From a virus, in the IMG/VR virus record IMGVR_UViG_3300035156_000356, positions 1-43,689 of that record: DNA of 43,689 bases, one strand, 5' to 3'. Of this stretch, positions 1 through 7,569 are shown piece by piece (positions within the stretch are counted from its first letter, which is position 1; every line of letters starts with the position of its first letter). The notes beneath the pieces are model-generated. The model saw nothing but the letters and a program-made list of their open reading frames with translations, searched no databases and was not told where the DNA came from. The translations under genes were made by a program, and so were the position numbers.

Positions 1-744
1 TTATTTGCGGACCGACGCCGCATAGAGCGCGATCGCCGCGGCGTTGGAGACGTTGAGGCTCTCCACGTCCGCGCTGATCGGCAACCGGGCGAGCGCGTCG
101 CAATGCGCCTCCGTGTTGGCGCGCATGCCTTCGCCTTCGGAACCCAGAACCAGTGCCAGCTTGCTGGTGCCGAGTGCGGTTTCCAGCGTCTGCGGCGCAT
201 CGCCGGTCAGGCCTATGCGCCAGTAATTCGCCTCCGCAATCTCGTCCAGCGCACGCGCGAGGTTCACGACACGCACCCACGGGAGCTGTTCCAGCGCCCC
301 CGAGGCCGATCGCGCGAGCGCGCCGGATTCGGGCGGCGAATGGCGGTCCTGCGTGATGAGGCCGAGCGCACCGAAAGCGACGGCCGACCGCATGATCGCG
401 CCGACATTATGCGGATCGGTGACCTGATCCAGCACCACCAACGGACGCTGATCGTCGCGACCGAGATCGAGCAGATCGCCCAGCCAGATGTCGGGCAGCG
501 GATCGACCTCGATCACCATCCCCTGGTGCGGGGCGTCATTCGGGACCAACCGGCCAAGATCCGGCCCCTGTGCGTAGGTGACGGGGATCGCCTTGTCGAT
601 GTCCAGCCCGGCCAGCGCCTCCTGAGTGCCCCAGATGCGACGCACGTCGCGATTCGGGTTGGCCAGGGCGGCCAGGACGGGATGGCGGCCCCAGATACGG
701 GGCCGGCCTGGGGCGGGAGAAGAGGGGCGGTGTCCTTTGCGCAT
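1..744 (-). CDS. rlmB: 23S rRNA (guanosine-2'-O)-methyltransferase RlmB (TrmH/SpoU family)
   Basis: This host gene encodes a 247-residue SpoU-type methyltransferase. RlmB uses S-adenosylmethionine to methylate the 2'-O of a guanosine in the peptidyl-transferase region of 23S rRNA. The N-terminal substrate-binding domain begins with the typical IWGRHPVLAAL segment. The SPOUT knot motifs are visible: DPHNVGAIMRSA in the middle, then GSEGEGM and SLNVSNAAAIALY near the C-terminus. The ATG lies at 742-744 and the stop (TTA on the plus strand) is at the window edge. It is the only protein gene that is clearly chromosomal here. TrmH-family paralogues are hard to separate without alignment, but length and motifs fit RlmB best. 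Confidence 0.93.
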   Translation of the reverse strand: MRKGHRPSSPAPGRPRIWGRHPVLAALANPNRDVRRIWGTQEALAGLDIDKAIPVTYAQGPDLGRLVPNDAPHQGMVIEVDPLPDIWLGDLLDLGRDDQRPLVVLDQVTDPHNVGAIMRSAVAFGALGLITQDRHSPPESGALARSASGALEQLPWVRVVNLARALDEIAEANYWRIGLTGDAPQTLETALGTSKLALVLGSEGEGMRANTEAHCDALARLPISADVESLNVSNAAAIALYAASVRK

Positions 745-887
745 GCCTGCGGCCTTAGCGGGCGCCGCATGCTTTTGCCATGCTTGCCACGCCGCCCGTT
801 ATCATGGCCGCGCAGGAACATGCGATGCGGACGTTGACAGCCCCGGCCCTATTCGCCATTGAGCCGCCTCCCGCAGGGACGCCCCAT

Positions 888-973
888 GGACAGGTGGCCG
901 AGTGGTTAAAGGCAGCAGACTGTAAATCTGCCCGTGCAAGCGTACGCTGGTTCGAATCCAGCCCTGTCCACCA
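888..973 (+). tRNA. tRNA-Tyr (GTA anticodon), prophage attachment site
   Basis: The acceptor stem GGACAGG (888-894) pairs with CCTGTCC (963-969), followed by discriminator A970 and an encoded CCA at 971-973. The anticodon loop reads CTGTAAATC, giving a GTA anticodon. The gene has a long variable arm, as expected for bacterial tRNA-Tyr, and the T-loop GGTTCGAATCC. The integrase begins about 180 bp downstream, so the 3' half of this gene is inferred to contain the left attachment site. Confidence 0.97.
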
Positions 974-1108
974 AGCCCCAATTTGAGGGGCTTCTCACGA
1001 CATCTCGTGAGGTCTCAAAAACACATGAAAGCCGTTGCTTTGTAGGGTTTTGCCCGCGAGATGACGTCTCGCTATGTCTCACTGCCGCTCACAACAGCTT
1101 GCCCAGTT

Positions 1109-1149
1109 TGGGGGTATTTTGGGGGTACGCCAATCCGCGCGTGGGGGTA
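1109..1149 (+). repeat. three TGGGGGTA direct repeats upstream of the integrase
   Basis: The octamer TGGGGGTA occurs at 1109-1116, 1120-1127 and 1142-1149, all in the same orientation, between the tRNA gene and the integrase start codon. Short direct repeats beside a tyrosine-recombinase gene commonly act as arm-type binding sites for the integrase, so this is a candidate attP arm. The repeats also lie where the integrase promoter should be, which would allow autoregulation. Both roles are inferred. Confidence 0.5.
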
Positions 1150-1153
1150 TCGG

Positions 1154-2407
1154 GTGCTGACCGATATCCAGTGCAAGACGGCCGAGAAGCGAGCGGCTCC
1201 ATACAAGCTTGCCGACGGGCAGGGGTTGTTCCTGCTGGTTACGACGTCCGGTTATCGCTCGTGGCGCATGAAGTACCGGTTCGAGAAGAAGGAAAAGCTG
1301 CTCACCTTCGGCCCGTATCCGCAGATCGGGCTAAAGGAGGTGCGTCGGATGGCAGAGGATGCTCGACGCGTTCTGAGGGCCGGGCTGGACCCGGCGACGG
1401 CCGGAAAGTCGCTGTCGGCGAACGTGGATCTCTCGCGTCGCTTCGAGACGATTGCCCGCGAGTGGCATGCGCTTCAATCTTCGATCTGGTCCGCGAAGTA
1501 CGCGGAGGATGTTCTGCGCAGTTTGGAGGACTATGTTTTTCCGACAGTCGGATCATTGGATATAGCGGCGATCCGATCGGACCAGGTGCTCACGATCGTC
1601 CGCGCGATCGAGGCCAGGCCGGCGGTCGAGACGGCGAGACGCGTGCGACAGCGGATCTCGGCGATATTCAGCTACGCCATTGCCGACAGCAAAGCGACCA
1701 GCGACCCGGCGGCCGTGATCGTCGGCGCCTTGCAGCCATTGATCAAGGGGCGCCAGCCTGCCTTGCTGACGATCGAGGAGGCTCGGGCGCTTCTGATCGC
1801 GGCCGAGGATTCGATCGCCCATCCGATCACAAAGCTGATGTCGCGCTTCATCGCGTTGACGGCGGTTCGGCCGGGCGTCGTGCGCTTCCTCCCTTGGACC
1901 GAGCTGCTGGACCTCGACGGTCCCGCTCCGCTTTGGCACGTCCCCGCCGAGCGCATGAAACTGATCGTCGAGCGCAAGCAGAACGACCGGTTCGACTTCC
2001 TTGTACCGCTCGCACGTCAAGCAGTCGAAGTGTTGACGGTCGCGCGGACGTTCAGCGCCAAGAGCAAGGTCGTTTTTCCAAGCGAACGGAACGTCAACCG
2101 ACCCATGAGCGAGAACGCTGTCGGTTATCTTTACAACCGTTTGCCTGCGTATCGCGGCCGTCATGTGCCGCATGGCTGGCGGTCAACCTTCTCGACGCTG
2201 ATGAACGGACGGGCGCAGGACATGGATCGCCCTGCCGACCGGGCCATTATCGATTTGATGCTGGCGCATCTGCCGAGCGGGGTGGAGAGCAAATACAATC
2301 GCGCGGCCTATATGCCGCGCCGTCGAGCGCTGGCCCAGGAATGGGCGGACGTGCTGCTGGACGGTTTACGGCCGGCATCGTCGCTACTGGAGGGCAGGCG
2401 CCGCTAG
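1154..2407 (+). CDS. int: P4/P2-type tyrosine integrase
   Basis: The protein is a site-specific tyrosine recombinase of the DUF4102/P4-integrase family. It has the usual N-terminal arm-binding segment (YKLADGQGLFLLV, then YRSWRMKYRF and TFGPYPQIGLKEVR) and a C-terminal catalytic domain. With the GTG at 1154 as residue 1, the catalytic residues are R239, H340-G-W-R343, H372 and the nucleophile Y386 (AAYMPRRR). The reading frame is open upstream to 1061, but that extension runs through the TGGGGGTA repeats and lacks family similarity. The family's N-terminus (LTDIQCKTA) begins right after the GTG, so 1154 was chosen. The neighbouring tRNA-Tyr is the expected integration target. The protein has 417 residues, a normal length for this family. 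Confidence 0.93.
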   Translation: MLTDIQCKTAEKRAAPYKLADGQGLFLLVTTSGYRSWRMKYRFEKKEKLLTFGPYPQIGLKEVRRMAEDARRVLRAGLDPATAGKSLSANVDLSRRFETIAREWHALQSSIWSAKYAEDVLRSLEDYVFPTVGSLDIAAIRSDQVLTIVRAIEARPAVETARRVRQRISAIFSYAIADSKATSDPAAVIVGALQPLIKGRQPALLTIEEARALLIAAEDSIAHPITKLMSRFIALTAVRPGVVRFLPWTELLDLDGPAPLWHVPAERMKLIVERKQNDRFDFLVPLARQAVEVLTVARTFSAKSKVVFPSERNVNRPMSENAVGYLYNRLPAYRGRHVPHGWRSTFSTLMNGRAQDMDRPADRAIIDLMLAHLPSGVESKYNRAAYMPRRRALAQEWADVLLDGLRPASSLLEGRRR

Positions 2408-2432
2408 GTGGCCGGCGGAAGGGAGCGGTGGC

Positions 2433-3128
2433 ATGACCGCTCGCTCCATCTTCGAAGTCGCAACCGGCGCGACCTTCAAGGCGCGCCGGACGTTCCAGCC
2501 GGTGCGGCGCAACAGCTACAATGTTGGCGAGCGCGAAGAGCGCTTCTACCGGCCGATCGCCAAGAACGAGATCTTCGCGCGTATGCTGGCCGCCAAATCG
2601 TACAATCGGGCGCATAAGAAGGCCGGAAAGCGCAATGGTCCGTTAGGTCACGTCGGCATCGAGGTTCTCGAAGCTCTCTACGCGATGGTATGCCGCCGGA
2701 CCGGTCGACTGGACCCGGCCATTGCGACGATAGCCGAGCGCGTGAAGCGTGCGCCGAGCGCTGTCTGCAAAGCATTGGCGGCGCTCAAAGATCACGGCTT
2801 CTTGGATTGGATCAGGCGGACCGAGCCGGTCGACAACCCCGGCCGCGGTCCACAGGTTCGCCAAGTCAGCAACGCCTACCGGCTCGACCTGCCTGCAAAG
2901 GCACGGGCGTTCGTTCAACGCATCCGCGGGAAGGCCCCCCAACCCGTCGACGACGCCGATCGCCGAGCCGCTGACGCGGCCGAAACAGAGCGCATGCTCC
3001 GGAGCCAGCCGCACCGGGAAGAGATGGCGATGCGGTTCAACGACCCACGTTTAGCCGCGTCTTTTGCTCGCCTGGGCTTGGCCGTTGATGAGGCTAACGC
3101 GGTTCCTCCAAGCGGTGAGAATCCGTAA
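2433..3128 (+). CDS. winged-helix/HTH protein of unknown role
   Basis: This 231-residue protein is basic at its N-terminus and contains a helix-turn-helix around residues 80-130 (IATIAERVKRAPSAVCKALAALKDHGFLDWIRR). That pattern resembles the winged helix of plasmid and phage replication initiators or MarR-like proteins. The C-terminal third is acidic or low in complexity and ends PPSGENP. A GGGAG Shine-Dalgarno sequence precedes the ATG. It follows the integrase stop by 25 bp and is probably cotranscribed with it. DNA binding is a reasonable inference. Whether it regulates integration, acts as an excision factor or serves replication cannot be told from the sequence. Confidence 0.75.
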   Translation: MTARSIFEVATGATFKARRTFQPVRRNSYNVGEREERFYRPIAKNEIFARMLAAKSYNRAHKKAGKRNGPLGHVGIEVLEALYAMVCRRTGRLDPAIATIAERVKRAPSAVCKALAALKDHGFLDWIRRTEPVDNPGRGPQVRQVSNAYRLDLPAKARAFVQRIRGKAPQPVDDADRRAADAAETERMLRSQPHREEMAMRFNDPRLAASFARLGLAVDEANAVPPSGENP

Positions 3129-3633
3129 CGGGTAGTATCAAAGGGGAATGATGAACGCCTTCGGCGTGCGCAATTTGAAGGGTTTAAGGCAGCTGCCGTT
3201 GCGACCGCGACAAGCGGACGGTCTAGCCATGTTCTCGGACGGTGCAGCTTCGCCGCCCCGGTGCTCTCCGGGGAGAGCAGGCGAATTCGGCAGCGCGCGA
3301 GCCGCGACCTCATGTCCGGGCGAGATCGCCTCTATGGGGCCAGGAGCGGTGCCAGATGGCCAGCTCGCGAAGTTTCTTGGCCACAGACGGCACCTACCGA
3401 GAAATACCCCTCAAGCTGCATCAATCCGCATCACTCCTCCGCGGCTCTTAGGGCCTAAAGAACCGCCCGCGTGGCCTAGTTTTTCCGAGCCTTCGGAGGG
3501 CGGATGAAGGTGCATCAAAAGCGACACGAAAAGCGGGCAGGCGAGGCGGGGGGAAAAGCGCGCGATTTGGGGTCGCAACGCTGGCCAATCGAGGGGGGTG
3601 GCACCCCGCCGCGGCCTGGGGCATGGTCGCACG
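3129..3633. other. 505-bp stretch without a supportable gene
   Basis: Several open frames cross this stretch on both strands, but none has a good start signal, codon bias or recognisable composition. It contains a GC-rich hairpin (CCCCGG-N6-CCGGGG, 3256-3273) without a U-tract. A second, smaller inverted repeat (GGGGT-GGC-ACCCC) lies around 3595-3607. It may be decayed coding sequence or a regulatory/att-proximal spacer. Confidence 0.5.
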
Positions 3634-3936
3634 ATGCCGCGCGGAACCCACCACGTCGAGATCGGCCAGCTGGACCATGACGGCCAGTCCTATGGCCTGC
3701 TGCGCGAGGCAGGTGGACGCTGGCAGCTGAACGTACCCCGCCGCGCCCGCCGCCTAGTCGGCCAGCGCGTCCGGATCGAAGGCATCCGCGTGGGGTTCAG
3801 TGAACTGAGCGTCTCCTCGATCGAGGCGCTGGTGCCAGCCGACAGGTCCGCAACGACATCGAAGCGGTTGCGCGCGGCGATCGTCCCGGCGGTGATCGTC
3901 TTCCTCGCGATCCTGGCTTGGTATCTGCTGGCATAG
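3634..3936 (+). CDS. DUF5818-type small protein with a C-terminal membrane anchor
   Basis: The protein has 100 residues. The N-terminal 60 or so residues form a compact beta-rich region (THHVEIGQLDHDGQSYGLL, RRARRLVGQRVRIEGIRVGF) that I recognise as the sphingomonad DUF5818 family. A single hydrophobic helix (AAIVPAVIVFLAILAWYLLA) ends the protein, so it is probably a tail-anchored or membrane-tethered protein. The frame continues upstream to a GTG at 3598, but family members start with MPRGTHH, which fixes the ATG at 3634. The function is unknown. These proteins are common in sphingomonads and need not belong to the phage. Confidence 0.7.
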   Translation: MPRGTHHVEIGQLDHDGQSYGLLREAGGRWQLNVPRRARRLVGQRVRIEGIRVGFSELSVSSIEALVPADRSATTSKRLRAAIVPAVIVFLAILAWYLLA

Positions 3937-3940
3937 CGTT

Positions 3941-3960
3941 GGAACGGCTTGAACCGTTCC
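3941..3960. repeat. perfect inverted repeat GGAACGG-N6-CCGTTCC
   Basis: The two 7-bp arms are separated by CTTGAA. The repeat follows the DUF5818 stop codon and overlaps the left half of the SOS box described next. A second palindrome, TATATG-TTCT-CATATA (3962-3977), follows directly. The first may act as a terminator stem or as an operator. The tight packing with the SOS box favours regulation. Confidence 0.5.
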
Positions 3961-3979
3961 TTATATGTTCTCATATAGT
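3949..3979 (+). promoter_or_regulatory. LexA-type SOS box and overlapping promoter
   Basis: A perfect GTTC-N7-GTTC direct repeat lies at 3956-3970. This is the established LexA operator of alphaproteobacteria. It sits between a candidate -35 TTGAAC (3949-3954) and a candidate -10 TATAGT (3974-3979, five of six consensus bases; the 19-bp spacer is slightly long). LexA bound here would block the promoter, so the two small genes that follow should be induced by DNA damage. The sequence match is direct; regulation is inferred. Confidence 0.72.
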
Positions 3980-3982
3980 CCG

Positions 3983-4342
3983 ATGCGGATGCCGATCGAG
4001 TCGCTGACGATGAAGGCTCTGATGGTGCTGGAGGAGACCCAATATCTCGTCGGCAAGGTGACGATCGAGCCGTCGCCCGGCCTGCGCTTGGCCCTCGCCT
4101 TCCTGTTCGCGGTCAGTAACGGCGATCGATCGGTGTTCGATGAATTCTGGCGGGGCATGCTCAACCAGCCATGCGAACCCGGCCCGCAAAGGCTCTTGGC
4201 GACCCAGAATGCGAACACACTCATGAACCGTGTATGCCTGGCAGTCGGTGTCGCGCGAACGCCGGCGCTGATGGCCGCGGGTGCCAAGGCCGCCGAGCCC
4301 AAATTGAAGGATGCAGCGCCATGCAGAGGGCCGGGGATGTGA
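3983..4342 (+). CDS. SOS-controlled small protein, candidate antirepressor
   Basis: I do not recognise the family. With the ATG at 3983 the protein has 119 residues. Starts at 3989 or 4010 are also possible, and the predicted transcription start near 3986 favours 3989. The ATG at 3965 lies inside a palindrome and is unlikely. The sequence is mostly helical with several Met and Leu residues (MKALMVLEETQYLVGKVTIEP, LRLALAFLFAVSNGDRSVFDEFW) and a conserved-looking LMNRVCLAVGVARTPAL segment. There is no signal peptide. A perfect SOS box lies directly upstream, and a GTGA overlap joins it to the next gene. In coliphage 186 the SOS-controlled gene encodes the antirepressor Tum, which suggests an analogous role here by context only. 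Confidence 0.65.
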   Translation: MRMPIESLTMKALMVLEETQYLVGKVTIEPSPGLRLALAFLFAVSNGDRSVFDEFWRGMLNQPCEPGPQRLLATQNANTLMNRVCLAVGVARTPALMAAGAKAAEPKLKDAAPCRGPGM

Positions 4343-4587
4343 AACGCTACCGGCTGATGATGCTGCAACGCCCCGTCGCACCCTGGCGCCCGACCCTGGC
4401 CGATGCGCACGCGGACGCCATCGCGGCCGGCATGGCCGATTGGGATCCGGATCGACACGCGCTGTTCGTGACCGTCCCCGCCCGGATCGCGGAGAGCCTC
4501 GGCCCGCCCGTCGACGCGCGCCCGAGCCCGCCCGAGCCGCAAAAGCGATCGTTCAAACGCCGGCGGCCGGCTTCACGCGCTCTTTGA
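4339..4587 (+). CDS. small basic-tailed protein, second gene of the SOS-boxed pair
   Basis: The GTG at 4339 overlaps the stop of the preceding gene (GTGA), which indicates translational coupling. An ATG at 4321 is the alternative start. The 82-residue product begins KRYRLMMLQRPVAPWRPTLADAHADAIAAG, continues with a DRHALFVTVPARI strand, and ends in a basic Pro-rich tail (PPEPQKRSFKRRRPASRAL). I do not recognise the family, although short proteins of this build are frequent in sphingomonads. Its last 35 bp overlap the end of the convergent portal gene. Confidence 0.6.
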   Translation: MKRYRLMMLQRPVAPWRPTLADAHADAIAAGMADWDPDRHALFVTVPARIAESLGPPVDARPSPPEPQKRSFKRRRPASRAL

Positions 4588-5614
4588 ACGCGACCGCCGG
4601 GAGCCCCAGCCAGTCGTTGATCTGCTTGAAGGTCGGCTGCATCGGTTCAATTTCCAGCTCATAGAACATGTCGGTTGCCTTCACGGGGTCGCCCAGCCCG
4701 CCGGCATTGGTCGGGATGATGCCAAGCAGCGCCGGCGGCGTCCGGTGCGCGGCCAGGATATCGTCGCGCGTGGTGTTCTTGATCCCGAGAAACTCATCCT
4801 TCGCCCCCACCTCGGCGATCGGGATCAGCTTGACCCCGCCATCCTTGCCGCCGGCTTGGTGGATCAGCAGGTTACGGAAATTGCCCGGACCCTTGGAATT
4901 CTTCAACGCTGCCTTGATGCTGTCGATCGCGCCTTCCGCGAAATCGCCGGTGGTGTGCAGGATGAACCCGGCGTGCGAGCCGTTGAGGTAATAGCGACGC
5001 CGGAACAACGTCGCATTCTCGTTGAGCAGGGCCGACTGAAGCGCCGAAACATATTCCGGCAGGCCATAGATCTCCTGATTGATGTCGGGCTGCATCAGCT
5101 GGAACATGCTGCCCGGCCGGAACGGCGTCTCCACCATCCCGCCAGGTACGAAGAAGAATTCGCCCGCCACCACGCCGCGCCGCGTGAATTTCGCCAGCGA
5201 ATGATCCAGCCGGAGCGGCATCCCGAGCAGGTTGTCGCGCCGCTCGACATACGCGTTGCCGAAGATCAGGAAGTCCTGGACCACTTTCTCGAACGTCGCC
5301 CGGCTCAGCCAGGGCGACGGCACGAACGACGCCACCAGCAGCTTGCGCTTCAGGATGATCGCGCTCGAATGATGCGGCGACACCCGGTAGGTCCGCGCCA
5401 GGCCGTCCATCGACAGCGGTGGCTCGTACCAGCGGCCATTATGCGGACATTCGATCAGGTCGAGCAACTCGCGCCGGTTCAGCACCGGCTCCGGATCCCC
5501 GAACGTGAACGCCTCCACCGCCTCGCGCCGCCCACCCGCGACGATAGCGCCCTGCGCGGCCGACACCGCCTCGGTCCTGGACATCCGCCGGGCTGCGGCC
5601 GATCGCTTGCTCAT
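4553..5614 (-). CDS. Q: phage portal protein (P2 gpQ family)
   Basis: The portal forms the dodecameric ring at the capsid vertex through which DNA is packaged and ejected. The product has 353 residues (P2 Q has 344). Family hallmarks are visible: WYEPPLSMDGLARTYRVSPHHSSAI near the N-terminus, DFLIFGNAYVERRDN, PDINQEIYGLPEYVSALQSALLNENATLFRRRYYLNGSHAGFIL, and HRTPPALLGIIPTNAGGLGDP near the end. The frame is open upstream to 5986, but the ATG at 5612-5614 overlaps the terminase stop as ATGA and starts the family-typical sequence. The gene follows the terminase on the minus strand, as in P2. Confidence 0.95.
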   Translation of the reverse strand: MSKRSAAARRMSRTEAVSAAQGAIVAGGRREAVEAFTFGDPEPVLNRRELLDLIECPHNGRWYEPPLSMDGLARTYRVSPHHSSAIILKRKLLVASFVPSPWLSRATFEKVVQDFLIFGNAYVERRDNLLGMPLRLDHSLAKFTRRGVVAGEFFFVPGGMVETPFRPGSMFQLMQPDINQEIYGLPEYVSALQSALLNENATLFRRRYYLNGSHAGFILHTTGDFAEGAIDSIKAALKNSKGPGNFRNLLIHQAGGKDGGVKLIPIAEVGAKDEFLGIKNTTRDDILAAHRTPPALLGIIPTNAGGLGDPVKATDMFYELEIEPMQPTFKQINDWLGLPAVAFKERVKPAAGV

Positions 5615-7401
5615 CAGAAAATCTCCATCGTGCCACCGGGCGTTTGCTTGCCGTCGAGCGGTTCGTTCATGAGAATGTGCATCACGGCCCAGGCGAGATC
5701 GGCATGGCCATCGCCGCCGCTGCGCCCGGCCTTGAAGGTGATGTTGCGCCCGCTGGTGGTCAGCGTCTTCTTGATCGAGACGAAGGCCGAGACGACGTCG
5801 AGCCAGCCGGCATCGAACTGCAACCGGCCGCGCTTGATCGTGTGCTGCGCCTTCATGATCATGTGGCTCTTCACCTCGAGCGAATATTCGATCTTGCGCA
5901 GGCCCTTGATGCCGGAATCGGGTTTGGCGAGGATCTGGTAGACGCCGGCGCCGACGCCGGTGGCGTCGATCCCGAGATAGGTGCAATTGTACCGCGCCAG
6001 CATCGCCTTGATGAAGGTAGCCTGCTCGTCGAAATCGCCGCGCAGCTGGTGGCGCTCGAGCAGCCGAAACGGCTCATGCGGCCCGTTCGGCGCGGCACAG
6101 ATCACCAGCGCCGCATAGTCTCCCTCGTCACTCTCCTGCGGATCATAGCCTGCCCAGACCGTCCGGTCCCCATAGGGCCGCCGTGCCTCGCTATCGACGT
6201 CCAGCCATTCGACCAGGCTGTCCTTCCCGCAGGCGAGCATGTCGTTGAACTTGAATGCCGACAGGCTGTCGTCGACGAACTGGCAGTCATAGAGGTTGGC
6301 ATAGACGTCGGGCGCGTTGTCGCGACGGATCTCGTCATGGTCGAACAGGTCGCACCCGCGCGCCTCCGCGTCGGTCAGGGTGACGATCTGGCGCCAGCGA
6401 TGATCGACGCACAGCTGCCCACCCTTCAGCGCGGCATGGCTATGGTCGACCTTCTGATAATCCGGACGCTTCTTCTGATCCTCGCCGGTCCAGAAGTCAT
6501 AGGCCTCATGCGCGATCGACGATGGCGTCGAGAAATAGGTTTTCCGCCACTTCTTGTGGCTCGCCATCGCCGCGGCGACATTGTTGAGCTTGGTGAAATT
6601 ATAGACCCAGAAGAATTCATCGAAGTAGAAATTGCCGTGATAGCTCTGCGCGGTTTTCGAGTTCGTGCCAAGGAAATGCAGCTCGGCGGCCGGTTCGCCG
6701 TCGGGGATCAGGTCGCTGGTCAGGACGATGGGATCGCCCTTCAGCTCGACGCCGACCCGGAGCGCGAACTGCACGATATAGTTTTTGAAGACGTGCGCCT
6801 GCGCCTTCGACGCCGACAGGAAGATCTGGTTGCGACCGGTCTCGATCGCGTCGATCAGCGCCTCGCGCGCGAAATACCAGGTGGCGCCGATCTGGCGCGA
6901 CTTGAGGATGATCCGCGTGCGGAGCGACGAGCTGGCGCGCCAGTCGGTCTGGTAGCCGAATAGCTCCTCTTCGAAGAGCTGGCGAAGCTGCTCGGCCTGC
7001 TCGGCCGTGAAATGGTTGCGCTTCGCCTTCTTCTTCGGCGCGGCGTTGCGCTTGGCGACATTGTCGTTGAGGTCGCCTTCATGGCCGCCCTCGGCCACAA
7101 ACCGCCGCACCCGCGCCAGCGTCGTCACCTGCCGGCCGAGCGCGTCGAGCCGCTTATATTCCTCCGGCGTCCATTTCTGCTTGGCGACCAGCGCCATATA
7201 TTGCAGCTCGAGACTGTCCTCGAGCTTGCGGATCATGGGCGCTTCGTCCCATTTCTCCCGCTGTTTCCAGCTTTCGACGGTCGCGCGGTTGAGGCCCAGC
7301 TCCTCGGCCGCCTGCGACACGCTCCAGCCACGCCAGAACAGGCTGCGCGCCTGGCGGCGGGCATCGGCCGGTGCCGGCTGCGGGTGGCTGTGGGCGATCA
7401 T
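5614..7401 (-). CDS. P: terminase large subunit (P2 gpP family)
   Basis: This ATPase/nuclease motor packages phage DNA. The 595 residues match P2 P in length and layout. An N-terminal HTH recognises DNA (GWSVSQAAEELGLNRATVESW, about residues 25-46). A Walker A-like LKSRQIGATW lies at 166-175 and a Walker B pair, DE, at 261-262 in FYFDEFFWV. The RNase H-like nuclease begins at AGYDPQESDEGDY, with D420 as the first acidic metal ligand. It is transcribed leftward from the shared region with O. The Shine-Dalgarno sequence is weak, and the late operator at 7449-7471 is centred 59 bp upstream of the start. Confidence 0.96.
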   Translation of the reverse strand: MIAHSHPQPAPADARRQARSLFWRGWSVSQAAEELGLNRATVESWKQREKWDEAPMIRKLEDSLELQYMALVAKQKWTPEEYKRLDALGRQVTTLARVRRFVAEGGHEGDLNDNVAKRNAAPKKKAKRNHFTAEQAEQLRQLFEEELFGYQTDWRASSSLRTRIILKSRQIGATWYFAREALIDAIETGRNQIFLSASKAQAHVFKNYIVQFALRVGVELKGDPIVLTSDLIPDGEPAAELHFLGTNSKTAQSYHGNFYFDEFFWVYNFTKLNNVAAAMASHKKWRKTYFSTPSSIAHEAYDFWTGEDQKKRPDYQKVDHSHAALKGGQLCVDHRWRQIVTLTDAEARGCDLFDHDEIRRDNAPDVYANLYDCQFVDDSLSAFKFNDMLACGKDSLVEWLDVDSEARRPYGDRTVWAGYDPQESDEGDYAALVICAAPNGPHEPFRLLERHQLRGDFDEQATFIKAMLARYNCTYLGIDATGVGAGVYQILAKPDSGIKGLRKIEYSLEVKSHMIMKAQHTIKRGRLQFDAGWLDVVSAFVSIKKTLTTSGRNITFKAGRSGGDGHADLAWAVMHILMNEPLDGKQTPGGTMEIF

Positions 7402-7448
7402 GGCGCCGGAACCTAGCCACGATCCGGATGGCCATATCAGGCAGCGCT

Positions 7449-7471
7449 CTTGTAGAGTGGCTTTCTACAAG
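7449..7471. promoter_or_regulatory. late-gene operator palindrome 1 (divergent P/Q and O transcripts)
   Basis: The sequence is CTTGTAGA-GTGGCTT-TCTACAAG with perfect 8-bp arms. It lies between the divergent P and O genes. Read on the minus strand its spacer (AAGCCAC) resembles those of the two other copies, which suggests that it mainly orients toward P. It corresponds in place to the Ogr-dependent PP/PO promoters of P2, whose activator site is described as TGT-N12-ACA. Here TGT and ACA are 13 bases apart. Confidence 0.8.
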
Positions 7472-7569
7472 ACCACCGCCTTGAGAAGCGGCCGGGATCA
7501 GTCCCTTTTCAGCGCGTCAGAGGCCCGATGGGCATCAACCGCCGAACCGAGACCGAGGATCCTGCCGCC

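Noticed and set aside
1041-1060. TTTGTAGG near 1050 considered as another late-operator half site
   Set aside because: There is no matching TCTACAAG arm at the required 7-base spacing.
1061-1153. Upstream extension of the integrase to the ATG at 1061
   Set aside because: The extra 31 residues run across the TGGGGGTA repeats and do not resemble the family N-terminus, which starts after the GTG at 1154.
3256-3273. GC-rich hairpin CCCCGG-N6-CCGGGG considered as a terminator
   Set aside because: No U-tract follows on either strand, so intrinsic termination is not supported.
3148-3507. Open frame of 119 codons between the winged-helix and DUF5818 genes
   Set aside because: No convincing Shine-Dalgarno sequence, odd composition (many Pro, Ser, Arg and Gly residues typical of GC-rich noncoding frames) and no recognisable segment.
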